Assembly (NCBI GenBank): GCA_025450375.1
Contig: JANWHO010000148.1
Coordinates: 1-8,408 of the forward strand
Direction of reading: 5' to 3'
Source of the DNA: Chloroflexota bacterium
GTDB lineage: Bacteria; Chloroflexota; UBA5177; JANWHV01
DNA: 8,408 nucleotides
Below, in pieces: positions 1 to 6,144 of the stretch. The notes beneath the pieces are model-generated. The model was not told where the DNA came from. It made no database searches and saw only the letters and a list, made by a program, of their open reading frames with translations. Every line of letters begins with the position of its first letter. Within the stretch, counting starts at the first letter, position 1. A program made the translations under genes and the position numbers.

Positions 1-128
1 ACCTGGGGCGACCGGCTCCGAGCCGAGGGTGAGCGGAAAGGGCGTGAAGAGGCGATCAAGGAACTGGAGATGACCTGGGGCGACCGGCTCCGTAGGGGCG
101 GGCGCACGGTGGGCGAGCGGAAAGGGCG
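1..128 (+). repeat. Tandem in-frame duplication in the Rpn-like tail
   Basis: The 20 bases at 1-20 recur exactly at 73-92, and the 14 bases at 31-44 recur exactly at 115-128. The offset is 72 bases for the first block and 84 for the second, so copy two carries a 12-base (four-codon) insertion. Both numbers are multiples of three and the reading frame is kept. The unit encodes about 24 residues rich in Arg, Glu and Gly. The first copy may begin just before the window. Confidence 0.85.
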
Positions 129-303
129 CGAGGAAGGTGCGCTGGCCACCAAGCGTGAGGTGCTGCTCGACCTGGTGCGGACGCGCTTCGGCGAGGTACC
201 GGAAACACTGGCGGGGCAAGCTGCTCAGGCGGATGCGGCCTGGCTCACCCAGATGCTGCGCCGTGCCTCCATCGCGGCCAGCCTGGAGGAGTTGATCGAC
301 TAG
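1..303 (+). CDS. C-terminal fragment of Rpn/DUF4351-type putative transposase/nuclease
   Basis: The frame is open from base 1 and ends at TAG 301-303, so the gene starts upstream of the window; 100 residues are visible. The first half is a charged tandem repeat: TWGDRLR followed by GERKGREE occurs twice, with a four-residue insertion in the second copy. The last ~50 residues read VLLDLVRTRFGEVPE...SLEELID, the short helical tail ending in 'SLEE' seen in many proteins annotated as Rpn family recombination-promoting nuclease/putative transposase or DUF4351. The catalytic PD-(D/E)XK domain would lie upstream and is not visible, so activity cannot be judged. An ATG at 70 is in frame but falls inside the repeat and has no good ribosome site, so I read it as internal. 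The stop overlaps that of the convergent HNH pseudogene. The family call rests on remembered tail sequences. Confidence 0.7.
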   Translation, partial: TWGDRLRAEGERKGREEAIKELEMTWGDRLRRGGRTVGERKGREEGALATKREVLLDLVRTRFGEVPETLAGQAAQADAAWLTQMLRRASIAASLEELID

Positions 304-735
304 GAGAAGCACGGACACTTATGCCAACCCGCGGCTATCCAGCGCTGTCGTGCCCTGCGCAATAGCGGGCGGTTCAGGGCCAGCGCCGTCACGGTTGCCC
401 TCCCTGTAGACGTGAGTCCGACTACCCACGTGCCGGCGTCGGCCCATGAGAAGTGTTCCTTCCAGACCTGTTGTCTGGGATTAAAGAGCCTGACCATCTG
501 GTCCGTAACCGGATCAACGGCATCTACCCGGTCGCTTTTCAGCGCGTTGCATTGTCGGCACGCCGCCCCATAGATTCGATCTGCGTGTCGGGCCGCCGCG
601 CACGGCGGGAATCAGGTGTTCGATCTCAAGGGGAGCACCGGTGACCTCTTCGTTGGAGAGGCAGTAGCCACAGCGGCCACCAGCATCGGCAAATACCTAA
701 ACGCGAAGGCGTGTACCGATGCGTGGCCCGCTCAT
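300..735 (-). pseudogene. Decayed HNH endonuclease (in-frame stop plus frameshift)
   Basis: Reading the minus strand from ATG 735-733 gives MSGPRIGTRLRV, then TAG at 699-697. The same frame continues VFADAGGRCGYC, then EIEHLIPAVRGG and SNLW, up to a run of four G (plus-strand CCCC 566-569). One G too many there shifts the frame. The next frame continues AACRQCNALKSDRVDAVDPV and runs to TAG 302-300 through LFNPRQQVWKEHFSW, GLTSTGRATV and NRPLLRRARQRWIAAGWH. Joined, this is a ~140-residue HNH endonuclease: CxxC, Glu-His, Asn, then CxxCN, followed by the C-terminal block typical of the family. Zinc ligands and HNH residues are all recognisable, so decay looks recent. The ATG overlaps the stop of the preceding gene as ATGA. 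The stop could have arisen from CAG by one change. The extra G could be a sequencing error, but the separate stop would still break the gene. Confidence 0.85.
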
Positions 736-1124
736 GCGCGAGCGACTCGGTCCCCTACGTCTATCCCACGCTGATGCAAAAGAGCGATCGCCTCCGCGCG
801 CAGCGCCATTCCACGATCATGGCGGTCGATTAGCTCAGCCATGAACCCCTCTTCGCCAGGGGTGAGTCCTTGCCGCCGCCGCTTGTCGACCAGAGCACTG
901 AGGAGGACACCATCCTGGGTGGTGGGTTGGCTCTCGCTGACGCGCCACAGGGATTCATCATCAAGCCCTGCCAGATCGTCCACTTGTCCGATGCTTCCCT
1001 CAAGTGCCGCGGAAAGTGCCAAGGTTGCTTCGTCCTCGACCCGCCGGTGATGTCCTTGGGCACGCCGTAGCAGCTCATCGTACAGAGCCGAGGGAAGGGT
1101 GAGCGTGAGCGTCGGATTAGACAT
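732..1124 (-). CDS. Small ribbon-helix-helix-like protein, partner of the HNH gene
   Basis: A 130-residue protein with no named family that I can assign. The N-terminus MSNPTLTLTLPSALYDELLRRA has a beta strand followed by an amphipathic helix, as in ribbon-helix-helix DNA-binding proteins and many antitoxins. The rest is acidic and helical (DDLAGLDDESLWRV; a KRRRQGLTPGEE turn; a final helix ending in LLHQRGIDVGDRVARA). No cysteines or catalytic motif are visible. The start at 1124 is chosen because GGGGAGG (1135-1129) lies four bases upstream. The frame is open to 1253 but that extension is proline/arginine-rich and has no ribosome site. Its TGA (734-732) overlaps the ATG of the HNH pseudogene, so the pair was probably translationally coupled. 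Similar small proteins ahead of HNH genes occur in Chloroflexota and Cyanobacteria (recalled, not checked). A role as antitoxin or as regulator of the pair is only inference. Confidence 0.75.
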   Translation of the reverse strand: MSNPTLTLTLPSALYDELLRRAQGHHRRVEDEATLALSAALEGSIGQVDDLAGLDDESLWRVSESQPTTQDGVLLSALVDKRRRQGLTPGEEGFMAELIDRHDRGMALRAEAIALLHQRGIDVGDRVARA

Positions 1125-1152
1125 TAAGCCTCCCCAGTTGGTTATGCAGCGT

Positions 1153-1161
1153 ATTGTACCA
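1153..1161 (-). promoter_or_regulatory. Candidate extended -10 promoter for the minus-strand pair
   Basis: On the minus strand TGG-TACAAT (1161-1153) matches an extended -10 element (TGn TATAAT, one mismatch). No good -35 is seen 16-18 bases upstream, which is acceptable for an extended -10. Transcription would start near 1146, giving a leader of about 20 bases that contains the GGGGAGG ribosome site of the gene starting at 1124. Confidence 0.45.
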
Positions 1162-1259
1162 GGAGGAAGCGGCCGGTTGGCGATTACCGGTCGAGGCTCG
1201 CGCCCCATTTGCCGTACGTGTAGGTAATCTTTCATTCCATCTGTCCGAATCAAGCCGCG

Positions 1260-1288
1260 GGAACACTCATAACAAATACGGGGGTATT
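1260..1288 (+). promoter_or_regulatory. Possible ECF-type promoter ahead of the anti-sigma gene
   Basis: GGAACA at 1260-1265 resembles the GGAAC -35 element of many ECF sigma factors. About 16-17 bases downstream is GGGTATT (1282-1288), a weak -10. The start site would fall close to the GTG at 1298, giving a nearly leaderless message, which would fit the poor ribosome site there. Anti-sigma genes are often controlled by their own sigma factor. The match is short and could be chance. Confidence 0.22.
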
Positions 1289-1297
1289 GGGATTATC

Positions 1298-1969
1298 GTG
1301 AATTGGTTGCGGTCCGGCAGTAAGCAGTGCGCCGATCTGGAGGAATGGATCTCCGCCTACGCGGATAGCCAGACGGCACGGGCTGATTCAGAGGTCGTGG
1401 AGGCTCACCTGGCGGGCTGTGCCCGCTGCGCGGCCTTATTGCGCCGTCACCGGCGGACCAGGGGCCTCATACGGCTCGCTTCCGGCGATTCGTGGACCCC
1501 GCCCGATCTCCGTCTCCGTATCGTTCATGCAATCGCGAGCGACCAACAGCCAAAACGGCGGACTTTCTGGCCGATCGGTCTGACGGCATGCCTGGTCCTT
1601 ATCCTGTTAGTGGGCGCTTTCTCACTGGGCGAAGCCGCCCCCTGGCGAACCGCTTCCTTGGGAGCCGCTCCCCAGGCGGCGCCCGTTGCGACCATCGTGC
1701 TGAGTCCACCCTCGGCGGCTCTGTGCGCCCATGCCTATGGCCGCGTCTTGGCTCGCTGCATGGGTATTTCCTTGATGTTGTTGCCCACCGTACTGGCAGA
1801 GGAGAGTCCCAATCACCCTGCCGGTGTCCGCCCCAGTAAACATGTAATCAGACCGCCGCTCCCCCTGGAGAGGCCTTCGCAAACTCCGGCAGTTCTAAGC
1901 ATGGTTGCGAAAGGAGGTGGCACTGAAGGAGAAAACAAACAAAACCCATATGGTTTGATACCCATGTAG
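1298..1969 (+). CDS. Zinc-finger (ZAS-type) transmembrane anti-sigma factor
   Basis: A 223-residue protein from GTG 1298. Residues 11-50 contain CADLEEWISAYAD...VEAHLAGCARC, with the His-x3-Cys-x2-Cys motif (H37, C41, C44) and an upstream Cys11: the anti-sigma zinc-binding domain that holds an ECF sigma factor inactive at the membrane. A hydrophobic helix at 90-110 (WPIGLTACLVLILLVGAF) would anchor it, with the N-terminus cytoplasmic. The remaining ~110 residues match no sensor domain that I recognise. They hold a second, weaker hydrophobic stretch (about 143-167) and a Pro-rich, then Gly/Lys/Asn-rich tail. The start is uncertain: the frame is open back to 1154 without a convincing start codon, and only GGGGG (1280-1284) precedes the GTG, rather far off. 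No sigma factor gene adjoins it here, which is unusual for the family. The binding-protein gene starts 54 bases downstream, so the two could be co-transcribed. Confidence 0.72.
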   Translation: MNWLRSGSKQCADLEEWISAYADSQTARADSEVVEAHLAGCARCAALLRRHRRTRGLIRLASGDSWTPPDLRLRIVHAIASDQQPKRRTFWPIGLTACLVLILLVGAFSLGEAAPWRTASLGAAPQAAPVATIVLSPPSAALCAHAYGRVLARCMGISLMLLPTVLAEESPNHPAGVRPSKHVIRPPLPLERPSQTPAVLSMVAKGGGTEGENKQNPYGLIPM

Positions 1970-2023
1970 GTGACGCATCATCTATCCGCATTCGGAATCA
2001 AGACAGAGAGAAAGGTAATAACC

Positions 2024-3880
2024 GTGCTTCGAAAATCGCTGGCCATCCCGGCCGCCGCGTTCCTCATTCTTGGCGGCACCGCCGGGATGGGACAAGTTGG
2101 CGGGACGGCCCACGCACGAACGGCGGCGGACAACTACTCCGGCACCATATCGGTCACCGACTATCAGGTACCGAACGCGCTTGGCGGCGGAGCCGCCGGC
2201 TCGCTCCAGGTCAACGCGGATCTGATTAGCATGATGACCGATGGCGCCATCGGGATTGACTACAAGGGCAACTTTTATGCCGATTTGGCTACCGATGTGC
2301 CGTCCACCAGCAATGGCGGACTGAAGGTGGTCAACGGCAATGAGACCATCACCTATCACCTCCAGCCAAATCAGAAGTGGTCGGATGGATCCCCAATCAC
2401 CCACGCCGACTGGATCGCCCAGTGGGTTCTCGGTTATTCCCCGGAAAACTCAGCCAACGCGGGTGGGCCGGCCGATCTGCTCAGTTCGGTCACCTTCAGC
2501 GGCAACGACATGATTATGAGCCTCCATGGCGTGCTGGGCTCGGCGCTGCAGCAACTTCTTCCTTCCCCCCTTCCGTGGGAGTTTTATCAGAAGAAGTACG
2601 GCGCCACGGTAACGGGGATCGACATGACCTCGTACAACCGGGCCAAGTTGCTTGATCAGAAAACCGATTTGATCCCCGCCGCGCTTGACAAGAGTTCTGG
2701 CCTGCAAAAGCTCGTCACGGCCTACGACAGCGACAACTATACCTCTCCCAGCGACATTTGGAACGGCCCGTATAAGCTGCAAACCTGGAGCGCCGATCAG
2801 CGCTACGTGCTGGTTCCCAATACCTATTACACGGCCCTACCGGCCGATCCCAAGCATCCGCGTCCGGCGGTGATCCAGCAAATCGTGCTGAGCAAGGATG
2901 GGCCTACCTACGTGCAGGATCTCAAGGCAGGCTCGACCTACAATACCATCGACTCCGCCACGGACTTCGATCCGGATAATATCTCGGACTTGAAGTCGAC
3001 CAAATACCAGGTCGTGGTTCAGCCGGGCCTGGTGTATGAGATCCTGGATCTCATGGTCGGCCCCACCTTCAACGGCAAGCCCAATCCGCTGGCCGATGTC
3101 CGCGTGCGGCAAGCGCTGGACTACGCGATCAATAAGGACCAGTACATCCAGGCTCTGTTCCCTGGCTACGACCTAAAGACGGTGGAACTCGCCTCGATGA
3201 TTCCCGCCTCATCTCCCTGGTCAATCAACAGCCAGTTGCCCCAGAACGACTACAATCCGGCCAAGGCCCGTGCGTTGCTGCAGGCCGCGGGCTATGCCAC
3301 CACCCTGGGGACGGGGGGTAACCACCTTACCCTGGATTTCGTTACCACCAAGAAAACGTCGCGCATCAAGGGCTCCCAGATTTTCCAGCGCTTCTTCAAT
3401 CAGGTCGGGATCGGGATCAAGATCCGCTATGCCAATGCCAGCGGCCCGAACGGCCTCTTCAGTTCCTGGAACGATGGCGGCATTCAGGATCACCACACCT
3501 TCCAGATCTCCCTCCATGGCTATGGGACCAACCCCGACCCAGACGAGGGATCGCTAAGCTCCATCCCCAGCCAGATCACGAGCGCGAGCAACCCCACGGG
3601 CGCGAACGTTGACAACCTCAACGATCCGCATCTCACCGCCCTGTTTACCGCCGGACGCAGCACTCTGGACAACGCAAAGCGCCACTCGATTTACAATGAG
3701 GTGCAAAAGTACTTCTGGCAAAAGATGTACAACATCTCCTTGTTCACCACCCCACAAATCACTCTCTACAAGGGCACGGTTGGAAACGCGAAGCCGAATT
3801 TTACCCAGAGTGGTCCGTGGTGGAACGCCTATCAGTGGTTCTACGATCCCACCAATTCGCAGAAGCCGCTCTTGAGCTAG
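2024..3880 (+). CDS. ABC transporter solute-binding protein, family 5 (peptide/opine/nickel)
   Basis: The 618-residue extracellular receptor of the importer encoded downstream. The GTG at 2024 is preferred because AGAAAGG (2009-2015) lies eight bases upstream and the product then starts MLRKS followed by a hydrophobic core, a typical secretion signal ending at AHA31. An in-frame GTG at 1970 directly abuts the anti-sigma stop but lacks a ribosome site. Family 5 hallmarks are ITYHLQPNQKWSDGSPIT (around 110-126), VRQALDYAINKDQYI (361-375), the DYNPAKARALLQAAGY block, and a C-terminal region ending WWNAYQWFYDP. At ~585 mature residues it is somewhat longer than Escherichia coli DppA. There is no cysteine anywhere in the protein, so no lipobox. 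Substrate cannot be read from sequence: short peptides are most likely given the DppBCDF-like partners, but opines, sugars or metal chelates are carried by relatives. Confidence 0.93.
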   Translation: MLRKSLAIPAAAFLILGGTAGMGQVGGTAHARTAADNYSGTISVTDYQVPNALGGGAAGSLQVNADLISMMTDGAIGIDYKGNFYADLATDVPSTSNGGLKVVNGNETITYHLQPNQKWSDGSPITHADWIAQWVLGYSPENSANAGGPADLLSSVTFSGNDMIMSLHGVLGSALQQLLPSPLPWEFYQKKYGATVTGIDMTSYNRAKLLDQKTDLIPAALDKSSGLQKLVTAYDSDNYTSPSDIWNGPYKLQTWSADQRYVLVPNTYYTALPADPKHPRPAVIQQIVLSKDGPTYVQDLKAGSTYNTIDSATDFDPDNISDLKSTKYQVVVQPGLVYEILDLMVGPTFNGKPNPLADVRVRQALDYAINKDQYIQALFPGYDLKTVELASMIPASSPWSINSQLPQNDYNPAKARALLQAAGYATTLGTGGNHLTLDFVTTKKTSRIKGSQIFQRFFNQVGIGIKIRYANASGPNGLFSSWNDGGIQDHHTFQISLHGYGTNPDPDEGSLSSIPSQITSASNPTGANVDNLNDPHLTALFTAGRSTLDNAKRHSIYNEVQKYFWQKMYNISLFTTPQITLYKGTVGNAKPNFTQSGPWWNAYQWFYDPTNSQKPLLS

Positions 3881-3890
3881 CATCCCGCGG

Positions 3891-3929
3891 AGGGTCAGCC
3901 GGGGGCATGGTCTTCCCCCACCCTGGCTG
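3891..3929 (+). promoter_or_regulatory. GC-rich hairpin with two alternative outer stems after the binding-protein gene
   Basis: A GGGGG/CCCCC core (3901-3905 with 3915-3919) can be extended in two exclusive ways. AGGGT (3891-3895) can pair with ACCCT (3920-3924), bulging out CAGCC. Or CAGCC (3896-3900) can pair with GGCTG (3925-3929), bulging out ACCCT. It lies 10 bases after the stop codon and no U-tract follows. Protection of the upstream mRNA from 3' decay is the likely role; this is inferred from position. Confidence 0.5.
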
Positions 3930-3941
3930 GTCCGTTATTCC

Positions 3942-3972
3942 GGGCCCCTCGCTCGCCACGGGCGAGGGGTCC
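3942..3972 (+). promoter_or_regulatory. Strong intercistronic stem-loop between binding protein and permeases
   Basis: An 11-bp stem (3942-3952 with 3962-3972, one G-U pair) encloses a nine-base loop. A shifted alternative, CTCGCC/GGCGAG with a three-base loop, is also possible. No run of T follows, so it is not a standard intrinsic terminator. Stem-loops at this place, just after the solute-binding-protein gene, are known in ABC importer operons to stabilise the upstream message and raise the ratio of binding protein to membrane parts. That role is inferred here. Confidence 0.7.
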
Positions 3973-4109
3973 GTGGCACGACCGGCGTAACTGGCGAATG
4001 TTACACTCACGATAATGGTGATCGGTAGAATTGTCAGTCGATTGACGTTATGCCCCGTGGAGGATGGCCTCCCCAGCACGGGTAGTCGCCCCGGAAAGGG
4101 CCACGGTAC

Positions 4110-5120
4110 ATGCTGACCTTTATCACCCGCCGGCTGCTGCAATCGGCGCTCATCCTCTGGGGCCTCTCAATCGTGTTTTTCTTCCTCCTGCACGAAACCC
4201 CAGGGGGGCCGTGCGCTGCCTTGCAACAGGCCGGTGCCGGTCAGGCTGCCTTCCATAAATACCAGGCCTGCGCGGTTCGCTATCACTTGAATGAATCGGT
4301 ACCCCAACAGTATTGGGGATGGCTCACCGCGACCCTGCACCTGGACCTTGGGATCGGCAACGACGGGACGCCCGTTCTCGATACAATCCTCAACCGGGCT
4401 CCGGCCACCTTGCTCCTGACCGGTATCTCTTATTTTGTCGCCGAACTGATCGGTTTGCCGCTCGGTATTTTTGCCGCGTTGCGCCGCTACTCGTTCTTTG
4501 ATTCCTTCTTTACCATCCTCAGCTATGTTGGGATCTCGATGCCCTCATTCTGGCTGGCGGCGGTGTTTATTACCTTCTTCGCGGTGCAACTTGGCTGGCT
4601 GCCGTCCGGCAAGATCGTGCAAGATGTGTCAAACATTCCCGCTTTCAACGGCGCCGGCTATTGGGCCTACGTCGCTCATCATCCCTGGCATGCGTTCACC
4701 GATTTCGGTACCTCGCTCATTTTGCCCGCCAGCGTCCTGGCTATCCTGACTATCGCCGGCGACAGCCGGTTCATGCGGGCCAGCATGTTGGAAGTGATCA
4801 ACCAGGATTACATTCGAACCGCCCGCGCCAAGGGCCTCAGCCGGCGCACAGTCGTCCTGAAGCACGCCCTGCGGAATGCCTTGATGCCGATCATCACCAA
4901 CATTGCCCTGGCGCTGCCCCAACTGATTGGGGGCGCGATTATCACCGAGACTATTTTTGCCTGGCCAGGGATGGGCCAGCTCTTCTCGAACGCGCTGAGC
5001 AATAGTGACTATCCTACCCTCCAGGCCCTGCTCATGCTCTCGGCCGTAGGGGTGTTGGTTGGTAATCTGGCCGGGGATCTGGTATACGCCTGGGTTGATC
5101 CACGAATAAGGTACGACTAA
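4110..5120 (+). CDS. dppB: Peptide ABC transporter permease, DppB/OppB family
   Basis: A 336-residue inner-membrane subunit that forms half of the transport channel. ATG 4110 has GGAAAGGG (4093-4100) nine bases upstream. The N-terminus MLTFITRRLLQ followed by a membrane helix (about 10-28) is typical of DppB. Further helices lie near 98-124, 133-160, 203-217, 261-285 and 302-327. The EAA loop that docks on the ATPase is DYIRTARAKGLSRR...ALRNALMP (233-260), followed by the conserved TETIFAWPGMGQL (279-291) and the family ending VDPRIRYD. The outer loop after helix 1 carries two cysteines (C35, C54). The gene stands 229 bases after the binding-protein gene and one base before dppC, so it is tightly coupled to dppC. 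The symbol is by family and gene order; an oligopeptide (Opp) label is equally possible. Confidence 0.93.
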   Translation: MLTFITRRLLQSALILWGLSIVFFFLLHETPGGPCAALQQAGAGQAAFHKYQACAVRYHLNESVPQQYWGWLTATLHLDLGIGNDGTPVLDTILNRAPATLLLTGISYFVAELIGLPLGIFAALRRYSFFDSFFTILSYVGISMPSFWLAAVFITFFAVQLGWLPSGKIVQDVSNIPAFNGAGYWAYVAHHPWHAFTDFGTSLILPASVLAILTIAGDSRFMRASMLEVINQDYIRTARAKGLSRRTVVLKHALRNALMPIITNIALALPQLIGGAIITETIFAWPGMGQLFSNALSNSDYPTLQALLMLSAVGVLVGNLAGDLVYAWVDPRIRYD

Positions 5121-5121
5121 G

Positions 5122-6126
5122 ATGGCCACAAAATATCCGCCGATAGAGGATCAGGGGACGACGGCCTTGCAAGAATCCGAACTACACGCTGGGGGAAGCG
5201 GGGGTCTACGAACCTCGCCCTTCAACTCGGATCTGGAGACCATGGCGACCAAGCAGTTGACCCAACTGCATCTGGCCTGGATCCGACTGCGTCGTCACCG
5301 CCTGGGGATGCTCGGGATCGGTGTCCTCCTCTTCATGATTCTAATGGCCATTTTCGCCCCCTGGATCGCGCCGGAAAACATCTACGACCCCTATAGCAAC
5401 GACATCTTTGGGGCCGCCGACAAGGCGCCTACTCTATCCCACGGACTGCGTTACTTGTTCGGCGCCGACAATCTCGGGCGCAGCACAAGTTCGTTGATCA
5501 TCTGGGGGGCGCGCTACACCCTGCTGATATCGTTTTCCTCCGCGCTTACGGCGACCCTGATCGGGTTGATCGTGGGGGGGATCGCGGGCTATTACGGTGG
5601 ATGGGTGGATTCGGTCCTGATGCGCGTGGTCGATGTTTTCCTCACTCTTCCAGCGTTACCCATCCTCCTGGTCAGCGCGGCGGTGTTCGGCCACGGCAAT
5701 ACCACGGTGATTCTGGTGATCATCGTCTTCACCGTATTGGGATGGGCCTATATTGCCCGCCTGGTCCGCGGGTCGTTCCTCAGCTTGCGCGCCATGGAGT
5801 TTACCGAGGCCGCGCGCGCGGTCGGAGTTTCCAATGCGCGGATCATCTTCCGCCATATCATGCCCAATGCGCTTCGCCCGGTGCTGGTCGCGCTCACTCT
5901 GGGGATCGCCGGGATCATTTCCTTTGAAGCGGCGATCGACTTCCTGGGCTACGGGCTCACCTATCCGGACAGCAGTTGGGGCACTGCCCTGGCCTTCGCC
6001 CAACAGGAGCAGTTCCGGGTCTGGTGGGTGACGGTCTTCCCCGGTATCTTCCTCACCCTCACTATCGTGGCGATCAACTTCATCGGCGACGGGCTGAGCG
6101 ATGCCCTTGACGTGCGCTCGAAGTAG
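5122..6126 (+). CDS. dppC: Peptide ABC transporter permease, DppC/OppC family
   Basis: A 334-residue second channel subunit. ATG 5122 follows the dppB stop by a single base, with a weak AAGG (5108-5111) upstream, so translation probably relies on coupling. An N-terminal cytoplasmic extension of about 50 residues (hydrophilic, Gly/Ser/Glu-rich) precedes the first helix (61-80). The OppC-type signature LFGADNLGRSTSSLIIWGAR spans 112-131. Helices follow near 133-157, 176-190 and 195-212. The EAA loop is EFTEAARAVGVSNARIIFRH (226-245), followed by FLGYGLTYPDSSWG and the ending FIGDGLSDALDVRSK, all characteristic of the family. An in-frame ATG at 5242 gives a second MATK start (residue 41) just before the OppC core and is a possible alternative start. 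A strong terminator lies 18 bases after the stop codon. Confidence 0.93.
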   Translation: MATKYPPIEDQGTTALQESELHAGGSGGLRTSPFNSDLETMATKQLTQLHLAWIRLRRHRLGMLGIGVLLFMILMAIFAPWIAPENIYDPYSNDIFGAADKAPTLSHGLRYLFGADNLGRSTSSLIIWGARYTLLISFSSALTATLIGLIVGGIAGYYGGWVDSVLMRVVDVFLTLPALPILLVSAAVFGHGNTTVILVIIVFTVLGWAYIARLVRGSFLSLRAMEFTEAARAVGVSNARIIFRHIMPNALRPVLVALTLGIAGIISFEAAIDFLGYGLTYPDSSWGTALAFAQQEQFRVWWVTVFPGIFLTLTIVAINFIGDGLSDALDVRSK

Positions 6127-6144
6127 AGTCGGATATGACGAAAG

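Noticed and set aside
1125..1253. N-terminal extension of the minus-strand small gene to 1253
   Set aside because: The GGGGAGG ribosome site and the beta-strand/helix start fit the ATG at 1124. The extension would cover the likely -10 element and is of poor coding quality.
1492..1839. Alternative plus-strand frame within the anti-sigma gene, considered as a frameshifted continuation
   Set aside because: The alternative frame is Arg/Ser/Pro-rich without domain features, whereas the anti-sigma frame carries the zinc motif and a clean membrane helix and stays open throughout.
1970..2023. GTG at 1970 as the start of the binding protein
   Set aside because: It has no ribosome site and would put 18 extra residues ahead of a signal peptide that begins cleanly at the GTG at 2024.
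4011..4016. GATAAT as a -10 element for a promoter of the permease genes
   Set aside because: No acceptable -35 is found at 16-18 bases, and a six-base match alone is weak. It remains possible but unsupported.
4059..4072. Small GGAGG/CCTCC hairpin upstream of dppB
   Set aside because: Only five base pairs with a four-base loop and no distinctive context; expected by chance in GC-rich DNA.
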